Origin: Shinisaurus crocodilurus
Taxonomy: Eukaryota > Chordata > Lepidosauria > Squamata > Shinisauridae
Length of the DNA stretch: 64,000 bases
Assembly (NCBI GenBank): GCA_021292165.1
Contig: CM037888.1
Span: 28,323,140 to 28,387,139 of the forward strand
Direction of reading: 5' to 3'
Below, in pieces: positions 37,410 through 50,800 of the stretch. Both the position numbers and the translations under genes were made by a program. Numbering within the stretch: the stretch's first letter is position 1; each line of letters begins with the position of its first letter. The notes beneath the pieces were generated by a model, which saw only the letters and a program-made list of their open reading frames with translations, had not been told where the DNA came from and ran no database searches.

Positions 37410-38789
37410 AATCACAACTTTTGAAAGGTCCATCATAAAGACTGATTGAAACATATAATTCACAAAGGGTTATTTTTCTTTCTGTCCAAGTTGCTACAAG
37501 AGGAAGGTGATGCAGTCATCTCACACACTGAAAGCATCAAGGCTGGAATAATACACGGAGCAAACAATAACAACTTACAGACAGTAATGGGATGGCAATT
37601 TTCCCAAGGAAATCAGGGGGCTTATCTCCATCTTCATCAAACACTGTCACTTCCAGAACATCATGGATGTCTTTAACAGGGCTGGAAAGAGATTTATGGT
37701 GAGATAAGTTACGAATACATACGCACTCCATCTGCTACAGAAAGAGTTGATGATACATATTCACTAATTAAGCCTGGGTCTCTTCAGAGTAGGGATGCCG
37801 GAGAAATCTGCAACAGGTTCAGGTAAGTTCAGATTCCACTGCAGACCGGCTTTTTTGCAAGTCACGTGGATTCTGCGAACTTGCAGACCGGTTTTTCCCC
37901 CCTTTGGGGGGGGGGGATTTGCCCTAATGTACATTAGTGCTAATGCAAATTTGTGCAAGTAGAATGAAATTCTGGTTTTAAAAAATCCAAATCTGTCAAT
38001 GAGCAGACGATGGAATGAAAGATATCTGGCAATTCGTGAGACACAGACAGAACAGATCTAACAAAATCCGTACATCCCTACTTCAGAGCAGGGGTGGCAA
38101 CTTCAACCCTCCAGATGTTTTGGCCTACAACTCTCATCAGACCTAGCCAGCATAGCCAATGGTGAGGGATGATGGGAGTTGTATGTCAAAATATCTGGAG
38201 GGCCACAAGTTGCCCACCCTTATTTTAGAGTACTAAACTTGCATATAATTAAATTTCCCCAGATCCAATCAAACCAACCCTGTTTTTGGCAAGCTTTCAC
38301 GTTATGTAGGTTCATGGGCCCAAATGACGAGAAAGCATCTTGGATGTAAGAGTATTGGGACAACTTTACCAACATGTGGACAAGCACAAGAGCACAAACC
38401 CCGGACTGTGTACATGCCACCAATCTATCCATGGGGGCTCCAAAAGACACAGAACATTGTTTAAAAAAAATGCTTGAGATTCTGAGGAAAAGAAATCCTT
38501 TGCCCAATACTGCATTTTCATTCTTAGAAACTTGCCTACAAGTACCTTCCCCACTTTAGGACTCGGCACCTTTGTCTAGCGAATACTCAATTGGCCTAAT
38601 TCACAAAGATGTTGGTAATTCCTAACATCCTGCGTGCCAGTTGCAAATCCACTTACAAAGTGAAGACCTGGTTCCACTCTGGATTGAGGTTTTTGTAAAC
38701 AGTGTAACTCTGAAGTCTGCCATTCCCCAGCTCCAGTACACAGAAGGGATCACTTTTGCCTGGAAAGGAAAAACAACAACAACCAGATA

Positions 38790-38844
<55 letters not shown>

Positions 38845-41800
38845 TTATTATATTTATACCCCGCCTTTTTTCCTGCAAGGAACCCAAGGCAGCTTACATA
38901 ATCATCATCCTCCACTCCTCCATTTTATCCTCACAACGACCCTGTGAGGTAGGTTAGGCTGAGAGGCAGTGACTGGCCCAAAGTCACCCAGTGAGTTTCA
39001 TGGCCGAGCGAGGACTAGAACCCAGATCTCCTGAGTCCCAGTCCAACACTCTAACCACTAAGCCATAATGGGTTTTGTTTTTTTTAGTATTTGATCGTTA
39101 AAGAAAAACTTGCCAACATTTCAGTAAACTGCCAGGTGACACTTGTTTCAAACTTTCCGTAGCCTTTCCAGAGGTGCAGTTTGGATTGAGGTGCCAGAGC
39201 CGCATGCTAGAAAATCTTCCAACGATTGCTAAATTCTGCTCAGCTAGTGAAGGGCTACGTGAGGGAAAGTGGACACTGGCTCTGCTGCAGGGGAAGGAGC
39301 TGTTTCAAACCAAGGTCTCGTGTTTCATGCAAACTGTATCTTTGCTTGCAAAGCTCATTTACCCCTTCAGCAGGTTCAATCTTCAGCATTTTCCTACCAA
39401 TATCAGCTAAAACAGTGTTCTCCAACCTTGGGTCGCCAGATGTTTTTGGCCTACAACTCCCAGCATGGTCCCAGCAAGCACAGCGTCTGGAGGCATGCTG
39501 GGAGTTGTGGTCAAAACCAGCTGGGGACCAGGTTGGAGAAACTGGAACTAAAATAATCCTCGGATTAGGGTGGGGGAATCTGTCAGGACAATTTTCGCCA
39601 GGCTTCCCATGCTTCTAATGCAGTTTTTTTTTGGGCCCCCCCTTCTAATTATTTCTGTCATGGCCCCCCCTAGGAAGAGAAAACGTTCGCGCCCCCGCAC
39701 GACTGTAAATAGTATCATTTGTCTATAAAATGGTTATAAAGCAACCTCTGCATAACACTGTAATCCCTTATTACGTATAAGAATAAAAAAAGAAAGAAAT
39801 GTGGGATCAATTTAACAACAAAGAATCGCTTTATTAACTGGACGAAAAGATTTAAAGGAGCACACGATTTAAGGAACACAATATTAAAAAAACTTTTACG
39901 AGGTCAAACGAGCCCCCCCTTTACTAGCCTCGCGCCCCCCCCCCTGGGGGGCCCACCCCCTATTTTAAGAAGCAACTGTTCAATGTACAAATTCGTTCCA
40001 TCCTGATTCTGTATAAGATTGAGGCTTTTTTTTTTTTAAATCCACATGAAAATTATTACACATTTTCATGTGCATTTTTTTAAAAATATATCTGCATTTT
40101 TGTATGCACTTTCTCCCAAATGCATGCATTTCCGTATGCGCTGTCGCACCCATCCCTACTCAGGATGCTGCCTGCTTATGTTGGGGGCGGGAGAGGACAA
40201 GAGAGCAAGGAAACAGACGGTAGAGTCCATTTAGAAGCCACCCACCCACCCAGGGCATAAATGTTGAGCTCTAGAGCCGTAAGTGGGCTTGCTGCAGCTT
40301 ACAAAACCAAACCAAAGGCATTTTAGGGCTGATCCAAAATGCGCCCCGTAATTTCACTATCTTCGCAGATTTCAAAATGGGACAGGAGGTGATTTTGGTA
40401 AATGAAGTGGGGGGTTGGAGAGCAAAATCCTGCCAAACTCACTAGCAGCAGCACTCCGCTCAGAAACTGGTGGCCACATTTATTTTCCCAGAAGCCCCCT
40501 CAAAATGATGCTGTGCCTCCATGTACCATAGGGCATTTCTTGGGGGGGGGAATGCAGGCAGCAAAGTCACCATGATCACTGCCGCCGCAAGGAGAGCCAG
40601 TGTGGCGTAGTGGTGAGAGTGTTGGACTGGGACTCGGGAGATCCAGGTTCTAGTCCCTCACTCGGCCATGAAACTCACTGGGTGACTTTGGGCCAGTCAC
40701 TGACTCTCAGCCTAGCCTACCTCACAGGGTTGTTGTGAGGATAAAACGGAGAGGAGGATGAGGATTATGTAAGCCGCCTTGGGTTCCTTGCAGGAAAAAA
40801 GGCGGGGTATAAATAAAATAAATAAATAAGGTGCATCACCACCTGCACACACTCTCTGGGTAGGGCTTCTTTCAAGAATCTGGAATGTGCCACCAATAGC
40901 AAACACAGATTATTTTGGACAAGGTGGAGAAGGATGCATAAAAGAGAACGTATTTCTTTTTTTGTTTTTAAAAAATGGCCTACTTTGATCAAATTGTGGA
41001 ATGAGCAATTTCAGGGTGTGCTGTTTTCTCTATATAATATGGAATGGTTCAGTTAGGTTCAGTTAACTGAATGTGTATGGATCTTATTAAACATGCTACA
41101 CCTAATATGCGCTATTTATATAAACCACTTTATATATGTTTTTGTCTTTTTCATAATAAAAGAAAAAAGCACAAATTGTTTCCCATTCCAATTCATCTCA
41201 GCTCTGTGGACTTGAACATACTGAAAAAGGAATAATGTTTAGAGAAGCAATATTTCATACCTGAAAAATCTGCAGCTAACAGATCAACAGCTTTTAAAAG
41301 TTTGACTTGCAAGAATCCAATGTCCTTTAAGTTCTGGAGTGAATTCCTTATACACTGAAAATAAAACCATTATTAGAAGAAGGGAAAGTATTTTTTAAAA
41401 AATATTTCTTTTACTTTATATTCTGGCTTTTAAGAACAAATTCTTCGCAGCAGTAAGTAAGGATTTAGACACCAGCTTAATAAGTAAAATACAAGAAATC
41501 TTTTCATTGTGATCACCTTGTATTCAAGACTCTAATACCTATTCAAGACTCTAAGTCCCATGAACAAAAAACTCATGACTAATTTAATTTTCTGGTGGTG
41601 ATAATATCAGAACTGAATATTTATAACTGTTTTATTAGAAATCATCTTCAATTTGCATAAAAGCCTGAGAATCTCAATAGCATTTTTTAAAACTACAAAT
41701 TTCAATTCCTACTTATACTGGGAATAGGAATTTCAGGATTCATTTCTTCATATCTATAGCATCTGCATATATATGACAAATCATGGAGCTAGAAGGTACT

Positions 41801-44800
41801 TTGGAAGTAATCTAGTCCAACCTCTTGTTCAGTGCAGGATCAAATGTCCATAGAATTCTAAATACTTCTAGTTTTCACTTTCACCATGCAAAATGCACTG
41901 AAAACTGTATGGATGACTCATATTCCCTTGAAATTAATAACTATGGAGGATGAATGAATTTGAAAAGATGCTCTACCCAGAGATGACAGGAAGTATCCTG
42001 ACTAGGTGTGAAGCCCCAGGGAAGCAGACGGCAACATGGTGCTCACTGTCTGTTCTGGGTCAATGCAGAAGTCACAACAGGACCTCGGAGAGCGCACTGC
42101 AGGAAGTGCTGGGTGGAGTATTCTCCCATAAGGACCGGTTGTCCCAGCAAAAGACTGCAGTCATTTGAGGCCTTGAGGAGGCTGGTAGAGCCAGGTCTTT
42201 CAGTGGCTCCACCCTTGTTGGGTGCTGACTGCAGTTCTTAAAGGGCAGTTGTCTGTTTCTGCAGTCGCATGCTTCTTCATGGCTGAGGGATAGGAGAAGC
42301 TGCAGGGGAGTCATCCTCAGAGTCAGATGATGGGAGAGCTACGTCCTCAGGCTGGGAAGGGGGCGCCGAGGGCTCCTCCCAAAGTGTGGTGCCCTGTGAC
42401 CCATCTCAATGCGAGTCTTTCTCGGAGTGATGCAGAGTCACTCCAGTTCTAGGAACCAGTAGTATTCGCTCTGACAACGGTTTAATGTTGGACATTAGGA
42501 GGCAGTTTCTAGCATCAGCTTTTCCTGGGCTGCACCCCTGTAGAGGGTGAAGAGGAGGAAGCCTGCACATTTGCATGCTCCCCAAGGTGTAATATGTTGT
42601 TCTTGCTATCGTTATTATAAAATCCTTGCACACAAAAAACATAGCACGACAGGGAGAGGGCTAGGCGGAACTCTTCTCCCTGGCATGCTCATTCTCTACA
42701 TGCCTGGAACGCTTTTCCCATGGGGAAGTATTTCAACCTGCAATGCCCTACCTACATTCTCAAGAGGCACAGGCTCTCGCTGCTGGACGTTCCAGTGACA
42801 TGACAGCAAACAGACACCCAGGAAGAGCAAAATAAGAGTTGATACAAATTTGAGGGAAAGTTGGGGAATGCTCTACCTATCTCTTTCTCCTGATCTATAA
42901 TAGGAACAGGAAATTACTATTTTAAGAACTGTCAAATGCAAACCAACCATCAGGCTGGAGGCTAAATGTACAGACAATTGTGCCATCACACTAGCCATAG
43001 TGTGCCATTTATCTCTCCCTCCCCCCCCCCCCGATTAACAGACAGGTGATTAGGATCTGGGCTTTGACGTCTTTTTCTGGACCCCTTGTCCCTTCCCTCT
43101 GCCCCACCGCTGAGTTTCCTTAAGGAAAAGAAAAGCATCCAAACTCACATAACGCTGGGAAATCTGTTTCTTCTCACTGGGGTCTCCCAGTGGGCAAACG
43201 CACAAATCAGAGATAGAAACTCCCGAGCAGGGAGCAATGGAGATCACCATCCGCAGGGACCCCGGCTGTCTCTCCAGGGGCAATTCCAAATGGTTTGCTT
43301 GTTGGCCAGGGAGTGCACCAACATCAACTTTACACCTACACCAATAGAAGCAAAAGGAGACAATGTTAATGTGTGACTGCACCTCATACAACGTACAGAG
43401 TGTTTTACAATCTTTAAAGTGAGCTAGATAAACGCACTCAGAAGGGCACGAGGTACAGCCTCTGTTTAGCTGTACCATCTCAGAAGGGGTGTGTGTGTGC
43501 ACGTGTGTGCAAGCATGCACACGCAGGGGGTGGGGACAGTCTGCTTGAAACTACTCTCATTATCATACTTCCCACCACATGCACAGCTTGTGCAATAAGA
43601 ACATGCCATTTCCCCCATGGGTATTCTGGGAGGTCACATAGTCACTTACAAGACCATAGCAAACACTTTCCCCTGAAGAATCTAAATTGGTTCAGCGGTT
43701 TACTGGGACGCAAGCTTTTCAAAGCATTACAGAGTATTAACATTTGGTGGACGCTGACACTCATTTGTGAATGCTAACAGTGCCCGGTTATGGGGAATTA
43801 GGAAGCAGGTATCTAATCTGTCTAAGCCAAGGGTGGGCAACTTGTAGGCCAAAACATCTGGAGGGCCACATGTTGCCTTACCCCTGGTCTAAACTAATAA
43901 ACTTAGGGCACAATCCTATGCATATTTAGACAGAGAAAAGGCCTACAACTCCCAGCATGCCCCCAGCCAGCCATGCTGGCTTGGGCATGCTGGAGTTGTA
44001 GGGCTTTTCTCTGTCTAAACATGCATAGGATTGTGCATTTAGATATCTGTTTCCCCATTTTGGAGGGGAACACAATAATGAATGCTGACAATCAGCATTC
44101 TGAGTTTTCGACCCATCTCAGAATTGCATTTTGCACATACACTGTAGCATAACCATTCAGCTTATCGCATCAGTTGTGTTAAGTCAGCCGACATTATGAT
44201 TTTAGAAACCTATTTTATATAACAGTATTTCTAACTTGCCTGTGCCTTCAAGAGAGCTCAGAACACCACCAGAGGCATCGTGTCACAGTATTTTATAGTG
44301 TTTTCCAAGACTCTTTTGGGCAGGGGCGGTGGCAGGATGAGGAAGTTATAGGAGAAGCAGTAACGTTCAAAATAGGGTTACACATAACTGGTGCTACCAG
44401 GGTAATCCTAGTAAGAACATAATGGCAGCCATGCTGGAACAGACCAAAGACCTATCTAGTCCATCACTGTGTTTACACAGTGGCCAACCAGTTGGCCATG
44501 GGAAGCTCACAAACAGGACATGAGTGGAAAAGCACCCTCCCAAATGTTCCCCAGCGACTGTCACACAGAGGAGGGCCAGGATCTCTTCTCGATCATCCCA
44601 GTTTGCAGGACACGGAATAATGGGCTCAAGTTACAGGAGGCCAGATTCCACCTAAACACCAGGAAAAATTTCCTGACTGTCAGAGCAATAAGACAATGGA
44701 ACCAACTACCTAGGGAGGTGGTGGGCTCTCCCACTCTGGAGGCATTCAAGGTGCAGCTGGGCGGCCATCTGTCAGGGATGCTTTGACCTGGATTCCTGCA

Positions 44801-47800
44801 TTGAGCAGGGGGTTGGACTCGATGGCCTGGTAGGCCCCTTCCAACTCTACTTTTCTATGATTCTATGATTCTAAAGGCATACTCCCCCTGATACTGGAGG
44901 TAATATATAGCTATCATGACTTATAGGGAGCAACACCTTAGGGCAGTTGTGGGGAAATACGTGTGGCCCTCCAGAACTAGATGTGATTTGCTTCTTACTT
45001 TTCTTCAGCATTCGTACATGGAATGCAAAAGGGAGAGTCTAGTTTTTTTATATCAAAATGGACAGGTGAGGGGAGCAGAACCCTCCCCCCTGTGACACAC
45101 ATAGAAGCCTCCCACACGGTCTGTCACTTCAGACCCTTTACATCCCATAATGGAAGCAAGCCAGGCTAGGCAGAAAAATGAGAGATTGTAAGGAGAGGAG
45201 AAAAAGGTGCATTTCCCTCACCCATGCTCCCCCTTAAATAAATAGTGCATCTATCCATTTATTTAGGTATCCGACGCCCCTACCCTTCAATTAAAACATA
45301 ATAATTCTCAGTTAATAATCCCATTACACGTGAAAAGAATGCCAGCTAACAGTTCACCGCAACAATCAGCAAAACACAACAGAAACCTAACCAGATAAAA
45401 GTCCATACAAAGAACCGAAATCTAGAAGGCCTGGGAAAAATAAATATATTTTTTTTTAAAAAAAGAAGAAGTTTTCACCTGGCACCAAAGAGACAGCAAC
45501 AAAAAAAGAAAGACTCCATGTTATGTTCAATACATCGCATGCAGCTCCTTTGCTCACAAGTAAGCGTAGGGCAGGTTGGATTGCAGCACGTATGAAGGGG
45601 AGGTTTAAATCTTCCCTTCCCAGCCAGGACCACCACCTCCTCCCCGAATCTCTTCCCCAGCATGGCAGTTGACCGGGGGGGGGGGGGAATCTCCCATTGG
45701 CATCATCTCTAAGGGTCAAACTCACGTTACAGCAGTGTTTCTCAACCTTGGGTCCCCAGATGTTTTTGGCCTACAACTCCCAGCATGCCCCAGCCAGCTA
45801 TGCTGGCTGGGGCATGCTGGGAGTTGTAGGCCAAAAACATCTGGGGACCCAAGGTTGAGAAACACTGCGTTACAGTAATACCTTGGATTGCAAGCATAAT
45901 TCATTCCGGAAACGTGCTTGTAATCCAAAGCACTCGTATATCAAAGCGAAATTCCCCACGAGAAATTTGTACACATATTTTTAATTTAAGCTGCAATAAA
46001 GAATGATAGTGTAAAGTCTTCATTTTTCTTGACCGTGCTGCAGTACTTGTATTGCAAGAGGTCGCTTGTTTATCAAGTTAAAATTTATTTTAAAAATTTG
46101 CTTGTCTTGCAAAACACTTGCAGACCAAGTTACTTGCAATCCAAGGTTTTACTGTATTTGCAGAGCGTGCGGCTCAGGCGTAACCTTTTTTTTAAACTGA
46201 AGAATGGGTGTGTGCGTAGCCCCAAGTCAGATCAGGACCTCACGGGAGGGGAGGATAACCCCCCACCACCCTTTTCTTCATGAACTTCCCTCACTCTCCC
46301 CCACAGACACATGGGGGGATGAAAAAAATTAGGGAAGAGGTCTCCACTGGTGTCGGGGGGGGCTTCCCCCCCTTTTAACCCCCACACTGGGTGAGGGGAG
46401 AATTTTTGGAAGCAAACTGTGTCTCGGGGGGGGAAGGTTTAATCTTCCTTTCCCTGGGTGCAAGGTGGTCCCGATCTGAATTGGGGCTGTGCACACTTAC
46501 TCTAGAGTAAAAAAAAAAAAAAAGCCTCAGGTACACACTGCACACTTAACATAACATGTAGTTTGACACTAACTGCCATGCAGGAGAGGCAATTCGGAGT
46601 GTGTCTGTAGCTGGGGACTCCGGCGGGTGGCTCCAGTGTCAGTGGGGCGGTGAATCCTCTCTGGGTTTCAGTCTGAACTTTAAAGGAGCTATCCATGGTG
46701 CTGAGACTAGTTTGGGTTTCATGTTCAGCACCATGGACGGCTCCTCAAAAGTTCAGACTAAAGCCCAGAGTGGGTACAGTGCCCCAGCGCCCCACTGACA
46801 TTGGGGCCGGGCCATCAGCCTCCACTGCTGTGTGGGGGAGGATTAAACCTCCCCTCCCCAAATGTTGTGGTCCTAATCCAAACCAGGCCCCCAATGCTTC
46901 CTTTTGAGTAAAGAAAACACACGTAAGGGGCTGTTCTCTGTGTATTTAATGTCTTGTTTGAACCTCAGTGCCAGGTGAATCACTCTGAGGAAGAGACTCC
47001 CAGAACCAGGCGGCCACTCCAGAAGAGACCCCAGTTGGGTTACCTCACCTTAAGCAGTGGTGGACCACAGAGAGTGGCCTCCAATGCACATCTTCCTTTT
47101 TTTAAAAAAAAATATATTTCTTTTAGGCTTACATACAACTTTTTATCTTATTTTTAAAGCGGGAACAAAAACATTTTATGCTTTGAAAGTGTTTCCAAGA
47201 ACTTGGGAAGGGGGGTGAGGAGAAGAGAGAAGAAACGCCTTACATCTCTAGCTGTGAAAAGACCTGTAAACATTAAACTACCTTTTATTTGGAAGTAAAT
47301 GGAGCGCAACTTTCAAGGAGCTCTGTGGATTTGAGCTCTTGCCGAAGACATTAAGCAAACATTTGCAGCTTCGGACCAAAGAGAGACTCTTAAGGGGAGA
47401 ATTTTGCCGCTATGGTATGCGGCAGGAGTCGGGTTTCCAAACAGAGGCAGGGGAGAGAGAATTTGGAACAGGCCTCACGTGCTTAAGGCCTGTCGACAGG
47501 TTTTTATTTAAACAAAAACTTGTTAAGGTGTTTTCTTAATAGGCAAAAAAAAAAAAAAAAATCCCTCAGGAGTCCCCAGGTGGGTCCCTTCTAAGTAAAT
47601 GGGGCATGGCTTACTCCCAATTGATCCCAGTCCAGTTGTAGAACCTGAGCAGTTGGCATCCATCTGCTCTAATTTGCAGAGACTTTCCACTTTTAAATCA
47701 TCGGTTTCGGAAAGAAAGGGAGGGCGCACAAAATGTCTCCCCCTAAAATGTTCACGCCAACTTCATTCTAGGGAAGGGGGCGGTGGAAGGGGAGCCGGTG

Positions 47801-50800
47801 GTGTGAAACGGGGGTTAAGCAATCCACTTGCAAGTCATTTGAAGTGCTTGTTTTTGCAAGTGCTTAAACTGAGGGAGTGAAGTGCCTCAAACTCGGATTC
47901 TATCTTTGCGGTTCACAATGCCAGGTGCAGAAGACTGCACTCAGCCATACGGTTGGGTAGAGAGTCACGGAAAAAACAAGACTACTGAAGTCTGTCGCAG
48001 GCAAAGAAGCACTTATTTCGATCTCTTAGGGCGCAATCCTATGCCTGTTTAGGCAGCAAAAAAGGACTACAACTCCCAGCATGCTGGGAGTTGTAGGCCT
48101 TTTTTTCTGTCTAAACAAACATCGAATTGTGCCTTTATGGTAGCGGTTTCCAAACTGTGTTCTGGAAATCCCTGGGGCTTCCTGGAAGCTTATTAGGGGT
48201 TGCTTAGGAAGAAGAGAAGGGAGATCTTGCCACAGTCACTTAGGAACTAGCTACAGTACATCCAGACAAGATTACTGCAGTGCACTTTACATGGGCCCAG
48301 ATGCTTCTTGGTGCTAGGCATGTTGGACCAATATTGTGCCAGTGGCACCAATTTCTGGGTCCAATTTAAAGTGCTGGTGCTAGCCTTCAAAGCCCTAAAT
48401 GGCTTGAGGGCAGGGTATTTGAAGCAATGCCTACATCCACATGAGCCTGCCCAGGCCTTAAGATTGGCCTCAAAGATCCTGCTCACAGGTCCACCTTTAA
48501 GATCAATTAGATTGGCAGATGTGAGAGGCAGGGCCTTTTCCGTGGTGGCCCCATATTTGTGGAACTCCCTCCCAAGGGACATACATTTGCCCCAATCACT
48601 GCTGGCTTTTATGTGGGCTATGAGTGAAGAAGACTTCAGGGTTTCTTAAAAGCAAATTGTAACTAATCTGGGTTAAGTGATCCTGTGTATGCACTCCTGC
48701 TCAAGAACCTAAGAAATGCTTTGCAGGATTGGACCAGTCCAGCATTCCTTGCAAGAAACCCAGCAATCAGCCAGTGCCAAACAGTCCACTGGAAATTGGC
48801 TAGTGGCCCAGCAGTATGGCTCGTTCCTGTTCTATAGTAGACCTTTTGTCTATGTGGAACATTTGGCTTTGGTCAGCTATGAGCATTCTGGCGACAGCAA
48901 TGGAATAAGGGGAAAAGGAGAAGGCAGGTTTAACAGAGCAAGGGCGGGATATGATAAAGGAGCTGCAATTCCCTGCCTAAAATCTCAGCTCAGGCAAAAA
49001 CTCACAAGGGAACCTTAGGCAGAGCCTCAGGCTCTCCCCTTTCAATATTTAGCATGGGGATACCACTGGCACACCTTACAGGGTTGCTGTGCAGCTATTG
49101 AGATCATATGCATCAAGTTGTTTTGAGCACTTACAAAAAGCACTGTAGTGGGGCAACAATATTGTTTTACGCATCTGTTATTTTTAATCCAAGCATTTTC
49201 AAATCCATGGCTGGCAGGCAGGGTCGGTGCAAGGCAGTTTGGTGCCCTAGGCAAGATCAGAGATTTAGCGCCCCCCTCTTCCCACTTGAGCCCTCCCTCC
49301 CTCCAACCCTATGCTCCTGGCACCCCCTTTAGCCCGGCGCCCTAGGCAGCTGCCTAGTTGGCCTAATGGTAGCACCGGCCCTGCTGGCAGGGGACCACCT
49401 TAAAAGAGGCACCCTCCCGCCTCTCTCAAGGACTGAATGCCTCTTTTTAAAGGAGATACTTGCTGTGACACATTCAGGCATCGTCTAAAAACAATGAACA
49501 CTTCCCCTTCTTCAGAATGTTTGTTTTACTCATGTGTAAATGTATGCAGATGTAATTAATTGAAACCAGTTAAATTAATTGCTTTCGGTTTCTTTAATTG
49601 AGTGACAGCCCTTCACCATATATATACCAGTTTTTAACTTGTCTTCTCAACCTTGTATTTTGGGCCTGCCAGCCTTTGCAGTTCCTGGCTATTGCTTTAA
49701 CATTTTAAGGCTGCAATCCTATACCCGTTTACCTGGCAGTAAGTCCCATAAACTCAATGGGACTTTCATCTGAATAGAGATGCATAGGATTGTGATTTAA
49801 ATTATGTTGAAATCAGTCACATTTTTAATACATACTAGTCTCCTGACCAAAAAGGTATGTTTAGCATGCAACCCCATGTCACAAAACCAGTTCAGAACAT
49901 TCTCCACTCATTTAGTTTTACTATTATTTATCTAAAAGTTTATATCCGGCCATCTGTGCCCCTGGTCAACCCACAGAGGCTAACTATCCATGTATAACAA
50001 AGTATTTCATAAATACAAAAAAAAAAAAAAAAAAAGGTCAGATGAGTATTAACATAAAATCAACAACAAATTGACAAGGACAGCAAGGCAAAATCCAAAA
50101 CTAAATATACGGTACATACCGGTAAACTGAACTGTAAAAATAAATAAATAATTTAAGCAAAAGGTCAAAAAAGGGAGAGAAGAGACAAAATGTCAGGCTC
50201 GGTAGTGCTTGATATATCCCTGCTGATTGAAGCCATCAGGAAAAAGCAGAGCTAAGTGCCGCTTTCTCCAACCAGAAGGATTTCAGTAGAGTTACTAACT
50301 ATCCAAACCATCTGGGATCACTCAAGCCACAGGCCTAAACTTGATTGAACAGTTTTGCTAAGGAATTACAAACACAGTCCGCACCTGCACCAAAGCAGCA
50401 GATCCCCTCAAAGACATGTGTACACTTAAAATGTAAGTAATTGAATTTAACTAATCCAGCAGTATAAAAAGAAGAGAACACCTTGGTAAAACCCGGAACA
50501 CATATTGAGTTTAATGTTCAAATCCAGCTGTTTAATGACTTGCATGTCTAATTGTTTACCCAGCGATTTTTCTCTGTGCAATGCTCCCTCCCTTATCACA
50601 CTGTGAGCATCAGATGGAATACAAAGGAACCCTACTGTTCCTCAAGCTAAGGACCAACCACACCATAAACTCGCTATGGTGGTGCCTCCAAAACAGTCGC
50701 CCGAAGGCGAGGGACTCCCACCCCAGCTATAACAGTCTACAGCCATTAACCATATGAATTGTTGCCACCATGTTGCATCCCCCCACCACCTACTTTGGCT

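Larger units (their letters stand above)
23963..37578 (-). other. MCTP2: MCTP2 intron (13.6 kb)
   Basis: This is the intron between the last two C2C exons. It holds an antisense CR1 piece, a minus-strand L2 end, the RTE-like element (about 25641-29972), an L1 3' scrap, L2 tails with (GAT)n and (AAT)n, a Helitron-like element, a 5S/CR1 SINE and a minus-strand CR1-type 3' end. Nothing is recognised in about 30200-31400, 34600-35300 or 36250-37200. Confidence 0.85.

Noticed and set aside
38622..38947. Open frames with runs of Ile or Leu
   Set aside because: They are translations of the (ATT)n tract, and overlap an MCTP2 exon on the minus strand.
41950..42660. Possible exon or LTR
   Set aside because: Open frames on both strands are short, no family is recognised, and no LTR ends or splice borders were found.
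43050..43520. Whole 156-codon frame as one exon
   Set aside because: Only 43149-43335 matches MCTP2 and has AG/GT borders; the rest is read-through into introns.
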